Shown: positions 35,131-46,334 of the stretch, piece after piece | Layout of the letters: each line of letters starts with the position of its first letter | How positions within the stretch are numbered: position 1 is the first letter of the stretch | NCBI GenBank assembly: GCA_963921935.1 | Contig: OY998181.1 | Coordinates: 139,895,423 to 139,959,422, forward strand | Direction of reading: 5' to 3' | Source: Galeruca laticollis | Lineage: Eukaryota; Arthropoda; Insecta; Coleoptera; Chrysomelidae | Length of the DNA stretch: 64,000 nt | Program-made: the position numbers and the translations under genes | Notes under the pieces: generated by a model | Database searches by the model: none | Told to the model about the DNA's origin: nothing | The model's input: the letters and a program-made list of their open reading frames with translations, nothing else

Positions 35131-35469
35131 TTGTTTAAATTGTATAACGAAAATGAATAGACTGAAAATATACAGTAATAAAATTTAGGTGTAACTTTTA
35201 GTTTAAGAATTTGGAATTATGTACTTCTTTTTTGTTGTTTTTGCTAAAAGCAGATACTTTCTTTTGATTTTTTAGTAAACTTTTATATTATGTTGTTATC
35301 CCGTTCTGAATAAAAAAGAAAAAAAATTATTTTAAATCGTGATTTTAATTTTAGAAATCAAGCAATTTTAATCAGCCCAACCCGGATTACTTATAAGTTA
35401 CAAGTTGTTACCAAATATTTAAATAGAGAAACATCAAATATCCTTTATTTTTCCAATTTTGAATTCATT

Positions 35470-35690
35470 TTAAGATACTGCATTATTTTATGGGCTAGTT
35501 ATAGCCACTGTGACAAAATATTTGTGGTACAGAACAGGGAAATTCGCATAATAAATTGCATAAAATTTAAGAATTCTTGCAGATACATAATTAAAGCAAA
35601 TGGAATATTTACATTGAATGGCTTATACATATTCAAATGTGTAATGTACCTTCTAAAAATAAAGAAATATTTGAAGCATAAGATTGGCAT
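35470..35690 (+). pseudogene. LINE ORF2 C-terminal fragment in copy A
   Basis: ILRYCIILWASYSHCDKIF, VQNREIRIINCIK, CRYIIKANGIFTLNGLYIF and CVMYLL form the conserved tail of a Jockey/CR1-like ORF2. The same block lies at about 59310-59560 on the minus strand as part of the longer LINE there. No RT core is present here. Confidence 0.7.
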
Positions 35691-35694
35691 GTAA

Positions 35695-35900
35695 ATAATC
35701 ATTAATCTTATGTGGCTCAATGTCCACAAGAATTTTGGGTAATTTATTTTTTTAAATTTATTGCTGGATATTAGGGTTTTTATTTGTAGAGGTTATTTAT
35801 TGTAAAATTTGATAGCCATATATAATGGAGATTGTGCAGTTACCGTTAATTGGTGTTGTGGATAACTGAAATCGTTTTTACTAGTGTTATAGCTGTGTGT
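35695..35900 (-). pseudogene. Next LINE segment, inverted relative to 35470-35690
   Basis: On the minus strand this reads MAIKFYN, IKTLISSNKFKK and LWTLSHIRLMIIYMP, the very end of the same LINE ORF2. In the copy at 58812-59300 this block follows the preceding one in the same direction. Here it points the opposite way, so about 210 bases were inverted. Confidence 0.6.
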
Positions 35901-37109
35901 TACAAAGTTCCTGTGTCATTTCATTATGTATGGACAATTATAATTTTTTTAGTAAATGCCAGAATTTTTCTGAATATTACATTTATTATTTTTATCATGT
36001 GCCTTGGTTCTCCAAATGGTTTAGTGAATTATTATGGTAAAAGTATGGCAAATGTGGCAGCCATGAAGATAAATCGAAGAGGGTCTTGGCATAGGGGTAC
36101 AATGTTTCACAAAAAGATATAATCCTATAACAACTACTAAATTATTTGGATCTCTAAACAAATAATGCTTCAATCTGGACATAAAATGCAATATAGAAAT
36201 TGTTAGAACAATCGGACTAACAAAAGGTCTTAATATATAAATGCTGCACATTATCTACTACCAAATAACCCATAAAAATTAAAATACATAGCTTAATATC
36301 AACCGAAGGAGCATAATATTGCTCTAAATATTTTAAATGGAAAACAAATGCTGCCTCACTGAGATTTTCATAGGGTATGTCCTTTCCTGAACCATGACAT
36401 ACTTTGCTGTGATGGTGTTTCAACTGTCATGGCGGATATGTTTACTTTGTAGTTTCATTAAAATAACATAATCATACAAAAAATATGTTATTCTAAATTC
36501 ACGAGTCTAATTTCATTAGACAAATACATCTTTCTAGAAATTTTTGATTACTTACTATCATGCCTATTTGTCAATCATAGCTTTGGAAGTACACCCGTAT
36601 GCAATGAAGCTATATGACAGCGAATAATGAACTTAGAACTTAGTGTTAATCGCAGTATGTTTTCAAAAAGTTGATCTATTAATTTTATCTGCAAATTCGT
36701 TATGCAGATCGTTTCCGACAATTGTTAGAGGCTGGCCGTTATTCACAATAAATGAGAATAAATTTATACAAACTTACCTGGATATAAATAGGTGAATATT
36801 GGTTTTCCCACTAACCATTTGTTCCATTTTTGATTGGCATTATAAATGCCATCCACACGTGGTTTGTAGTGCTCACAGAAAACGGACCCGTATTTTGTGG
36901 TAGTGCTATCTGTTCACTTTTATAGATCTGTTCACTTTTATAGCTTCCCCCTTTTTGTTTCTCGATGTTTGTTTTAATGACTGAACTGAATTCATTTCAG
37001 TGGTTTTAATAAATACCAAATCATAGAGAAAGTATAGAAAAATAACCTAATTAACACTTTTGCTTACAGAAAATCACACTACCATTGTGTATTGTGTACC
37101 GTGATTGTG
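35901..37109 (+). mobile_element. ISL2EU-like element copy A, left part
   Basis: This sequence matches 57675-58795 in reverse complement (for example ctttctctatgatttggtat inverted, cacaaaccacgtgtgg-like words and gtgccttggttctccaaatgg). It continues after the MULE at 41939-41976 and after the 717 bp element at 42703-43050, where the THAP exon lies. No target duplication for the whole element was found. Confidence 0.6.
36783..36905 (-). CDS. Unidentified exon conserved in copies A and B
   Basis: The minus strand reads SVFCEHYKPRVDGIYNANQ followed by WNKWLVGKPIFTYLYPG and a GTAAG splice donor. Copy B has the same exon on its plus strand at 57885-58005 with several conservative changes, so a protein was under constraint at some time. 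It lies head to head with the THAP exon. It could be the start of the element's second protein. CEHYKP resembles the end of a THAP finger, but I do not recognise the protein. A further weakly conserved piece is at 36217-36423. Confidence 0.4.
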
Positions 37110-37415
37110 AGCCGCGACTAATTGTAGCCCCAAATGGAATACACTGTTGCCGATAATTGCAGTGCTTTGGGCACAGAACGGTATTAGTTTTCTGTGCTAT
37201 GAAGTTTGGTAAATTCAAAAAGATTATATACGTTGCGTATATAAAAGTTATCTATGTTTTGTTGAATACTGTGTGTTACTCATTTTTTGGCTTGCTTTTG
37301 GTTATAGTAAAGATATTCTTTGGTAAATAGAAAGCCAGTACCAGCAGTAATTATTTTTTGGCATCTTCGTATCTTATAGTTTTGGACATTTGTAGGCTGG
37401 TGCATCGACATAATT

Positions 37416-37893
37416 ATGTCTACTTCTTCAAATTTATTGTGTTGCGTGTGTGAAAAAGTGTTTTCGACAAAAGGAAATCTAAATAAACACGAGAAAAAGC
37501 ATCAGACTGACAGTATAAAAGTTATTAATAATCCCACAGGTATCTAACTAAATCATCGGTTTTTGTTGAATAATTTTAAATAATTTGTTGTTGTTTTAGG
37601 TGTTAACTTTGACGAGGCCTTGTTTAAATGTTTTGAAGGATGTGAGCTATCCTTTAAAAGCAGTAAGAATCGGCGACAGCATTTAATTTTAAAACATGAT
37701 TTTAATTTTGTGGAGGACCAGTTTGACTTTGAAAGATTTGAAGGTAGGTAATATGTATTGGTTAGTTTTAAAAGTATGTTGTAGTAGTATAAGTATTGCA
37801 GTGTGATATACTCTCTAGGAATAGGTGCGTGACTTATTCTTCAGCATTAACTTGAAACAGCAATTTTGTATGTACTTTTTGGGTTACAGTTCC

Positions 37894-37981
<88 letters not shown>

Positions 37982-40729
37982 TATAAGCTGTTATTCATGA
38001 GATTATTGAATTCAATGTATATTTGCCTCTACCTTTCTGTTAAGGAATCATTTTAGTTCTTTCACAGCAAATATTAAATTCATAAAAAGTTTGGAGTACT
38101 CTACTCTGATAGATATATAAAAGTAATTAAATGTACATATAAGGCCTCAGAAAGGCCTTAATTAATCCGAGGAAGAACAAAATTAGATAGTGTAAAAACT
38201 TTATTAATTCCACGACAGCACCTATGAAGCAAAAAATATTGATTTCTTTGTCATTCCAGATTTTGAAATGTGGCTTCAAAATCTTGAAAAAAATGAAAAT
38301 CTAAGATTCTACAAACCTCGAGGAAATAAGAGATCTGCAAGTGGTGATTTGGAAACATTTGTTTTGATGTGTTCCCGATCAGGTATACCTAATGTGCTTA
38401 ATTTAATTTTTAGAATATACGTCGTTATAACACTAATTTAGTACTAAATTAGTTTTCTTCACAAATTTCAGAATGCTAAAAAATATTTTTAGGTAAAAGA
38501 AGAGTTATATCTGATGATTTACGTAAACGTAGTGAAAAATCTCAAGGTTCTTCAAAACACAACTTTGGATGTACAAGTCAAATACTTGTTACAAAGGAAG
38601 TTATTTCAAACAAATATTCAATTTCATATATCTGTACTCATTATGGCCATGATCAGGAGATTCAACATTTACGCATTTCCAAAAAATCTAGAAAAGAAGT
38701 AGCTCAAAAGCTTCTAATAGGTGTTTCCGCCACTCGGTAAGGTTAAATTCAACAATATTTTGTAATACTTAGAATTGTTTTTTTTTCAATGTATTAAAAT
38801 GTATACCTTTTAAATATAGGAAAACTGCTGTCAACTGTTTCAACTCATGGTTCTATCTAATTTCAATTTTATGTAAGATGTCTCTGTTTTTCATGTTTGT
38901 AAGCAACTTGTGTCCACTTTCTTGGTTGGTAGCTGTATATGTTTTTGCTTGTTTAATGTAATTTATGTATTACATAACATATAATATTCTTTTTTTTAAC
39001 AGTGTGTTGGATTCTACACGTGATGGTATTACAGAAGTGTTAAATCGAGATGATATTCTGACCAGAAAAGATATCAATAATATAAAAACTTCGTTCAACA
39101 TTGATATTGGTCAAGGATGTAGACATCATGATGATGCCACTAGTGTTTGTCTTTGGGTAGAAGAATGTGTGGAAAGTAACTGTAATCCTATACTTTTCTT
39201 CAAAAAGCAAGGAGAACAAACAATTGAATGGAAGTTTAATAAAAATGATTTTTGTTTAATTTTTATGAATTTGGCTCAAATTGAAGTATTTAAAAAATTT
39301 GGGAAAAACATTATCTGTATTGATGGCACTCATGGCATGAATGCCTATGACTTTGAATTAACAACTGTGTTAGTGTTAGATGAATTTGGAGAAGGCTTTC
39401 CTATAGCTTTTTTGTTTTCAAACCGAAAGGATACATACATATATAATGTATTTTTTTCTTACATTAAGAAAGCTGTAAAAAATGAAGATGAAAATGATTA
39501 TAGTTGTTGTGTATTTATGTCTGATGTTACAAATGTTTATTTTAATGCTTGGATGGCTATTATGGGTCCACCCAAGAAGCAATTATATTGTTCCTGGCAT
39601 ATTGATCGGGCTTGGCAACAAAATCTCTCAAAAGTTGCTGATGGGGAAAAAAGAAATTGGGTTTATAAAACACTGAAGTATCTTCAAACATGTTTGGAGA
39701 TAGATGTTTTTGAAAAAGAATTTCGATCATTCTTATCTATATTACAAAATGAAGGAAGTTACGGCAAGTATGTACAGTTACCTTAAAAATAATTATTTTG
39801 ATAACAGAACTCAGTGGGCCTATTGTTATCGCAGAGGCTGTGGGATAAATACAAACATGCATTTAGAGAGTATGCATCGGGTAATAAAATATGTTTACTT
39901 AGAAGGAAAACGTATTAAACGGTTAGACAAATCTATTTATGCATTGCAGAAATACTTACGGGATAAAACTTTAGATCATATTATCAAACTTACTAAAGGG
40001 AAATGTACTAAAAATTTAGACATGATCAAAAATAAACACAGAGTAGCTGTTGCAAGTACATTTAATTGGTCAGTGATAGAGGAAAATGTATTTCAAATTC
40101 AAGACGAAAAAAATACTAAATATATTGTTAAAAAAATTGCTTTTAAAAATTGTTGTTCCTTACTTTGCAACTACTGCAAAATCTGTGTTCATTGCTTCGA
40201 ATGTTCTTGTCTTGATTATGCAATTAGAGCAACTATTTGTAAGCATATCCATTTTATTAACATTCATTTCCAAGAAAATGGGAATGTTGATAATATTGGA
40301 ATAAATAATAATTCTCAGGAGGTAAGAGAAATGGTTAATTGCCTAGCCCTACAACCTAATGTGTCAAAAATGACACCACATAATTTGCCACAAAAAATTC
40401 GGTTCGAAGTGACTCAACTTCAAAATAATTTAAATTCTTTAAATTATACCACAGAAGAATATGAACATATTTTAAAACATTTGAAAAGCTTAAATAAACT
40501 AGGTTCTGTTTTGCCAAGCCAAAATGAAATAGCTTTTAATCCTTTCCCAAACAGCAAGCTTATTCCTTCCAACGCAAAAATTGAGAAACAGTTTTTGTAT
40601 TCTACAAAGAAGACATCTACAAGGAAAAATCTTAAGAAACCTAACTCATTAGAAACAAACATTATAAAAGATACATTATCACAGTCCCTTTTTGTTTCTG
40701 ATACCCCCCAAAATGACCACTTATATTAA
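37416..40729 (+). pseudogene. MULE transposase, five exons, one frameshift
   Basis: Exons 37416-37539, 37600-37743, 38260-38382, 38493-38736 and 39003-40729 join in frame at GT-AG introns. Exon 1 and exon 2 each encode a C2H2-like finger (CCVCEKVFSTKGNLNKHEKKH; FKCFEGCELSF...H...H). Exon 4 has CTHYGHDQEIQHLRISKK. Exon 5 carries the MULE domain: CIDGTHGM (Asp), FMSDVTNVYFNAWM (Asp), LYCSWHIDRAW (CxxH), WAYCYRRG and MHLESMHRVIK (Glu), then a SWIM finger (CFECSCLDYAI, CKHIHF). One frameshift near 39765, between the CxxH and Glu blocks, splits exon 5; otherwise I see no stop. The total would be near 790 residues. It cuts and joins DNA at the 42 bp ends. The copy is young. Confidence 0.88.
37896..37980. 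repeat. (TA)n microsatellite, ~42 units
   Basis: This is an uninterrupted TA run in the second intron of the MULE transposase. Copy number is likely to be unstable and hard to sequence. Confidence 0.95.
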
Positions 40730-41040
40730 CTTATATGTGTCCGATTATTTTTTTGTATATTTCTTATGTTATTATTAACATTTTTATGTATTTTTTGTGA
40801 CTTAATTTAATTTCAAGACTTGTTCTTTTCATTTTAAATATTAATAAAGTTGTTTTGATTATTTTCACTAAGTTCTTTTATTTCCACAAACACATCGGTG
40901 ACATAATTATTTCAGTAGACAATGTTTCTATAGTGAAAAGCTACACACAGTACACCACAAATATAACTCTACAAAATGTAAGTCGGTACCTGACAATATT
41001 AATATAAAATAAACGGTTTTAAAGATTAAAACTAACTTTT

Positions 41041-41480
41041 CCGTATCTGATGTGAGATGCACTGAACAATATCCTATCATAAAATTAGTCGCTTGTATAC
41101 AATTCAGAGACTATCATGTCAACAAATCAAATTTCTCCAAAAATGACCAAAAACGAAGGATTTCTGGATTTATAGGACCCGTTCTACTAGCTCTAATGAG
41201 ATGAAAATCAATATAGAGGGTTCATATGTAAAACAACCTTAACAATATCAAATCATAAAGTTGGTCACTTGTATACACTCCGGGGGCTGTATCGTGCTAA
41301 CAAACCTAATTTTCTCCAAAAAAGACCAAAATGTGTTACTTCAAGTACCATATAGAACCCGTTGTACAGACTCTAGTGAGCTGAAAATCAATAGAGAGTT
41401 CGTCTGTGAGATGTCCTGAACAATATTCAATCATAAAAATGGTGACTTGTTGCACTCCGCAGGCTGTATCGTTTTTTTCT
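41041..41480 (+). repeat. Satellite-like ~175 bp monomers inside the MULE
   Basis: Two and a half monomers, each with tctccaaaaatgacc, ggatttataggaccc, tgaaaatcaatag, atcataaa and cttgtatacactccg, homologous to 12045-12500. They lie downstream of the transposase and upstream of the right TIR. Confidence 0.8.
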
Positions 41481-41978
41481 TCTAAAAACCGTTTTTTCGT
41501 GTTCTCGCCGAAAAACGAAAAAATGGCCCAAAAAAGAAATTCAAATGTCCAACCTTTTGTGGGGCAAATCAATACTTTTCTCGCATATTCGATAGGATTG
41601 GACAGAAAATTGATATAAATGAAACTATTGTGTTTAGTGAAATGTCTCATGTAGTGAATATATTAGTGATAATTATTAGTGTTTGGTAAATAGTTTAATT
41701 TATATAAAAATAATGTAGGTACATATTTGTCAGCAGTAACATCAAAACGAAAACTTAATATTTTGCCGCAGATCTTTATTAACCTTTCAGTTATAAGCAG
41801 TGAGTCAAAACAATGAATTCCTATGAAATTCTGATTCAATGTCAGCAGTAATTTGAATAACCCGCCAAAAGTCGGCCAAGTCATACGAGTAAATATGGCA
41901 ACATTGTATTCCATTTGGGGCTACAATTAGTCGCAGCTTGATTGTGTACCACCACCCGCCATATCGGTTTTAATTTTA

Positions 41979-42695
41979 TAGCGTTTTCGATTTACCTGCA
42001 CCGGCTGAACTAAGTGCGCACTCAGTTCAAAAGTTGTGTTCGATTATGGTTTTCAGACTTGCACTCCTCCAGTTTCACGTGTTCGATTTACAAGCGGCAC
42101 TCTTCGAGTGCGCCCTCAGTTCAATTTTAGTTGCACTGAAACAAAAGACGGTGCAGTCCGTTCAGTTCAGTTTTAAATGGTGCCAAATAAAAAAAATTTC
42201 TAATTAGCATAGCTAACCGTATCACTTTCATCTTCAGATAGTTGTTCGGATGAAGAAATATTTTTTATAAATCCTAAAGAAAATATCAATATACTCGATT
42301 TTACTAACGTGATAAGGAAATATTTACATCAAGAAATAAGTGTACCATATTTCGTTGGAAAACATTTTTCTTAAAGTCTTTTCTATCTACTTGAAGAGTA
42401 AATTTGTATGTTTCATATATTATAAAATACATAATATATAACTATTATAAAATATACTCGTATATACAGTGCTGTTCATGTTCATATGGTGTCTTGCTCC
42501 TTGCTTTCCTGCTGTTTGTTTTCCGCCTTTTGACCGAAAGTTGGGTTAGAAACACTGCACTGGCAGTTGAACGGGTGTTCGATTTAAAGCGCACTTTTTA
42601 GTGCAATCATGTGAACTAGCATGCCCTCGCTGAGTTTTGTGACGTCATTTCAGGGCAAACTTAACTTGCAGAGTGCAGGTAAATCGAAAACGCTA
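41979..42695. mobile_element. 717 bp element with 23 bp perfect TIRs
   Basis: Ends tagcgttttcgatttacctg at 41979 and its exact complement at 42673-42695. The left flank ends ttaattt (41970-41976) plus ta, and the right flank starts ttaattt (42696-42702). Copy B reads ggttttaatttgtcag with no insertion, which gives a 7 bp duplication; a TTA duplication (Harbinger-like) also fits the immediate ends. Inside, a short SSDSCSDEEIFFINPK-like frame may be a transposase remnant. Internal words such as gtgcgcactcagttc repeat. Confidence 0.85.
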
Positions 42696-42702
42696 TTAAT
42701 TT

Positions 42703-43150
42703 GTCAGATCGCTGGTGCTCTATTCTGCAACATATAATAGACAAATCAAAATAAGCGATACGCACTCTGGCGGTCATAGATAGAAACCTTTTCACTTGCA
42801 TTCAGTTTGAATTCCACTTCGTGTTTTGCGTTTGTTGGGAAGCATTTGTTGATTTATGTGTTAAATTTATTCTTTGTGAGCGTTTTTTATTTAAAAAAAT
42901 GAATAATTCTTACTGTTCAGTACCTCAGTGTTTGTCTTGGGCGAATACAAATCCAGATCTGAGTTTTCAATTGCCGGAAAACATCGTGTGAAAATAAAGT
43001 CTGCTTTAGGTCGTCCCACTTGGATATGCAGACGAAAGGTGGGTGATTTGTGTGCCATACTACCTATACAGTACAATATCACTGCCTCAAACAACAATGG
43101 CCCAAATTCATCACAAATCACCCACACCCAAAAATACACAACACAAATGC
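42703..43150 (+). mobile_element. ISL2EU-like element copy A, right part
   Basis: This continues the sequence interrupted at 41976 and matches 57290-57645 inverted (atactctggcggtcatag-like and cacttcgtgttttgcgtttg words). It includes the THAP exon. The right boundary is uncertain. A small inverted pair, gggtgatttgtg at 43041 and cacaaatcaccc at 43117, follows. Confidence 0.6.
42899..43130 (+). pseudogene. THAP domain exon, copy A
   Basis: MNNSYCSVPQCLSWANTNPDL is the start of a THAP finger (first CxxxxC pair). A 7-base deletion relative to copy B removes the LFP-like motif and shifts the frame. The downstream part (GKHRVKIKSALGRPTWICR in copy B) is readable only in another frame. In copy B this exon heads a DDE transposase. 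In copy A no catalytic exon follows. Confidence 0.65.
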
Positions 43151-43906
43151 CATAGATTCCATAGAAACATGGAATATCACAAATGACAACTGCAATATTG
43201 CAGCCATAGACAAATAAATTAAAATATTTACGTTATACCAGAAACTTTAGATTTGGTAGTGTTGTATGCTACACTGTACTGTACACGGACTGGCATTAGA
43301 TTTGCTGGCTCAACGGTTATCGGAAAACAAAATGGATACGCCAATCCTTAGACTAGGTACCTACGGTGCGTTCCACTTAAAGCCCACAAAGATCGCAACT
43401 CACACTTTACCGTTCCATTTAAGGCCTGTTATCGTCGCAAGCGGTCGTTCATCGTCATAAATGACGTCACCGTCTGCGACCGCGTCTCGCTCATACAAAT
43501 TGGTGGGTTTAAATGGGCTTTCATCAAAACTTGGCGGCAATTCAAACATGGCAATAGTCTCTCATTCGTTTTGTCCAGAACGCAACCATAAATTCACTGT
43601 AATCCATGATGAATTAAATTGTACCCCGGCCTGTGCGTAAATTTTACACCACTCTGCACCGAAATTATTCTATTTATTAAGGTGGGTCCTCATGGGCGGA
43701 TTTGGAGCGGACTCAATTTGACAGCGCATACTCTTGTTTCAGTGTACTGGATCCTGACGATTTCTGTTTATTCCGTTTTAGCGTAGACAGTTTGTTTACA
43801 AATAATAGGTAGGTAATGCCTTCATTGAAAGGTAATCAATATTGTATTTTTTATTGTGTCTTCAGTTGAATACTTATAAAATGGAAAGCGATATATACCT
43901 ACCTAA
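43151..43906. other. Non-coding stretch with a possible MITE end
   Basis: At 43369 ggtgcgttccacttaaag begins a locally GC-rich 200-base segment with internal inverted words. It resembles the inverted end at 49452-49474. I see no gene. Confidence 0.4.
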
Positions 43907-44102
43907 CGCCCGCCGCACATGCAAGCACTCGCATTGGTTGACACGAGCCTCGTGCGAGTGTTATATTTTCAAACCTATTGCATTATATACAATACCGCAT
44001 TCGCTTTCACTTGTTAACGCAGTAACGTACATGTGCGTGAACGTGAACCTCAACCGATGTGACACTTGTAGTTGATCCACAGTTTTCGAGTGGCAGTGAA
44101 GG

Positions 44103-45932
44103 ATGGAAGAACTAATTGAAGCTGTCCGCAGCGAAAAATGTCTGTACGACTTTAAACACCCCGATTATTGCCGAATTAAATATAAAGATATAATCTGGAA
44201 AAGAATAGCAGAGGCTCTAAATTTGAAAGATGGTAAGTAATCATTTTATTATGCTGAAAATTACATAAATTCATTTGAAAATAAAAGAAACAAACATAAA
44301 AATTATTGCTACTAAGTACATTTTAATTACTCTACCTTAAACAGCAAACAGCTTTTTTTAATAATTAAAAAATAAAAGAAAAATAGTTCCTAATAGCTAC
44401 CCATTGAGTACATTTTAACGATAAACAGCTTTTTCCAATAATTCCCCCTCTCTACACTCTGCTTTTGCCAGTGCAGTCGTCCTTCTATGGAGTTAAAATA
44501 ATCTGTGAATTGGTCTCTTATGTGAAATGCCCTTTCTGAAGAACGTCCTCTTGCTCGAGGTAACGGCACTAGTTGATGTGTGTTGGGTAATATCTCGACG
44601 TCATCATCAATATTATTAGCTATTGTTTGTGCGCGTAAATAGTTGTGTAATACACAACTTGCCATAACAATTTTGTCCACTGTTGCAACTTTAATTTCAA
44701 ATGGCCGTAGGTATATTCGAAAACGAGAAGCCAGTATGCCGAATGCACATTCAACAGTTTGTCTTGCTCTCGAGAGTCTAGTTAAAAACTTTGTTTCTAT
44801 AATTATTTATTATCTGTTTATAAGGATAAGGTCTCATGAGATTTTCCATTAGGGGAAACGCCGCGTCACCAACAAAAACATACGGCACAACTATGTCGTC
44901 TCGACCAGGAAGAGCTTTGGGCTCTGGTAGATGTAACTGTTGATTTACTATTTTTCGTTTTAAAATACTATTGTCAAATATACTTCCGTCTGAAAATCTA
45001 CCATTAGCACCGACATCTATAAATACAAATTTATAATGAGCATCTACTACCGCCATCAGTAGAATGGAATGATATTGTTTATAATTAAAGAATGAGGAGC
45101 CGCTATTGATCGGTTTTTTAATCATAACATGTTTGCCATCGATGGCACCCACAGTATTGAGCATTTGCCAATGTTTCTCAAAATCAGCGGCATTCTGTTT
45201 CCAAAAGTCCGTAGTAGGTTGTGGCATATAAATGGGTTGCATTACTTTCCAAATTGCCATGGCCACCTTGACAACAATATTTGACACTGTTCTCTCTCCA
45301 ATTCGGTAACTGTAAGCAATACTCCGGTATGAGTTCCCAGTCGCAATGAATCTGAAATGTAACGCAAAAATAATATTAGCTATTTTAATGCTGTCAATTA
45401 TTGAGCAATTCCGTAAACACTAATTTTATTTACAGGACATGACGCTAAAAAAAGTTGGGAAAAACTCCGTAACAACCATAGAGATGCTCTTCGTCGCCAA
45501 AAAAATATCAAACCTAAAAGTGGATCAGGGGTTGTGAACATCAAACCATGGCGTTTCCAAGATCAAATGGAATTCTTAATTCCATATATGTCAAATAGGG
45601 CGAGCAATACCAACATTGACACTAATACTGAAGAAGATATAGACGATAATAATGTCGCATCTCAAGATCAACAAAATACCGAAGAAACTGAAACTGAAGA
45701 TAATAATGAAGAAACTCAAATCTATACTCCAGACACTGATCAACCACGTAAGCAAGTAGAAGCAGAAACACCAGCAAGACGACGACGTAAACGGGATACA
45801 TTAACTAACTTATTACAGAAATCAGTTGAAGAACACGAAGAAAGAGTTGCCAAAAGGCAAAAACAACGTGAACATTTAATGAATACAACAAACGATGTTA
45901 ATAGTAGCAATGTGAAAAACGATCCACTGTGA
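44103..45932 (+). CDS. Harbinger MADF (Myb/SANT-like) DNA-binding protein
   Basis: Exon 1 (44103-44232) starts MEELIEAVRSEKCLYDFKH and continues DYCRIKYKDIIWKRIAEAL. Exon 2 (45436-45932) continues in frame across a GT-AG intron with GHDAKKSWEKLRNNHRDAL, completing a MADF domain. NIKPWRFQDQMEFLIPYM follows, then an acidic linker and a basic C-terminus with RRRRKRD. The product is about 208 residues and has no stop or shift. In Harbinger elements this partner binds the transposon ends and brings the nuclease to them in the nucleus. The intron contains the whole second exon of the antisense transposase. Confidence 0.85.
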
Positions 45933-46334
45933 ATATGATTTCCTAGACTTAAATTAAACTTAAGAAACTTTTTGATTTTTTAACACACAATTAAACAATT
46001 AAATTTTCCTAGAAAGTAATTAATCCACTTACCTTAAAAAAACGGCTAACTTCTCTTCAGAGCTAATGCGTTCATGACCACCGCAACCCCCATCTTCTAA
46101 GTGTGTTGCCAATAACTCATGCACTTCTTTAAATTCATCCCTGGATAAGCGAAAATAGTTTTTGAATTTTTCTTCTGAAAATTCAGAAGTCAACGCAAAT
46201 TCTCCATGTGATTTCCTTTTTTTTAAGTATGCACTTTTCCAGTTTTTCTTTTTTCTTGCATTCCTTATCACTGAGACTCTATATAAAAATTCATTATCCG
46301 CGTCCGATTCGGAACTCATATCGACGAGGTCCAT
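44390..46334 (-). pseudogene. Harbinger DDE transposase, one frameshift
   Basis: Exon 1 (46334-46033) starts MDLVDMSSESDADNEF and includes FKNYFRLSRDEFKEVHELL and ISSEEKLAVFLR. The donor is gtaagt, and exon 2 (45351-44390) starts FIATGNSYRSIAY in frame. The DDE_Tnp_4 core shows VGAIDGKHVMIKKP (Asp), VVDAHYKFVFIDVGANG, FVGDAAFPLMENLMRPYP (Asp) and RARQTVECAFGILASRFR (Glu). A one-base shift near 44800, between the second Asp and the Glu, ends the frame at NKVFN. The end has VASCVLHNYLR-like text. The upstream MPNYARRTCKHS extension is TIR sequence, so I prefer the start at 46334. Confidence 0.88.

Larger units (their letters stand above)
32087..35385 (+). mobile_element. hAT transposon E2 with both ends
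   Basis: The left end is cagggttgggcaaaatctg and the right end, read inward from 35385, is ccgggttgggctgatt, giving a TIR of about 10-12 bases. The possible 8 bp duplications (gattaaag / gattactt) match only partly. Inside lie a leader, BED exon, LINE tail, core and dimerisation domain. The element is a second copy of the family at 20066. Confidence 0.75.
37110..41938 (+). mobile_element. Mutator-like (MULE) transposon
   Basis: Termini agc(c/t)gcgactaattgtagc extend as an inverted pair of about 42 bases with two mismatches. Both sides are flanked by tgattgtg (37102-37109 and 41939-41946), an 8 bp duplication, or 9 bp with one mismatch, as expected for Mutator. The element encodes one spliced transposase. 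Its last kilobase contains satellite-like monomers (41041-41480). It is inserted into ISL2EU-like copy A; copy B has no insertion at this point. Confidence 0.9.

Noticed and set aside
36217..36423. 68-codon minus-strand frame as a separate gene
   Set aside because: Its counterpart in copy B (about 58300-58500) contains a stop and shifts. It is kept only as a possible exon in the evidence for 36783-36905.
37896..37980. TA run as a possible replication origin or regulatory element
   Set aside because: A simple microsatellite within an intron; nothing supports a function.
39740..39800. A short intron instead of a frameshift in MULE exon 5
   Set aside because: No usable GT-AG pair of realistic length is present; a single-base shift explains the two overlapping frames.
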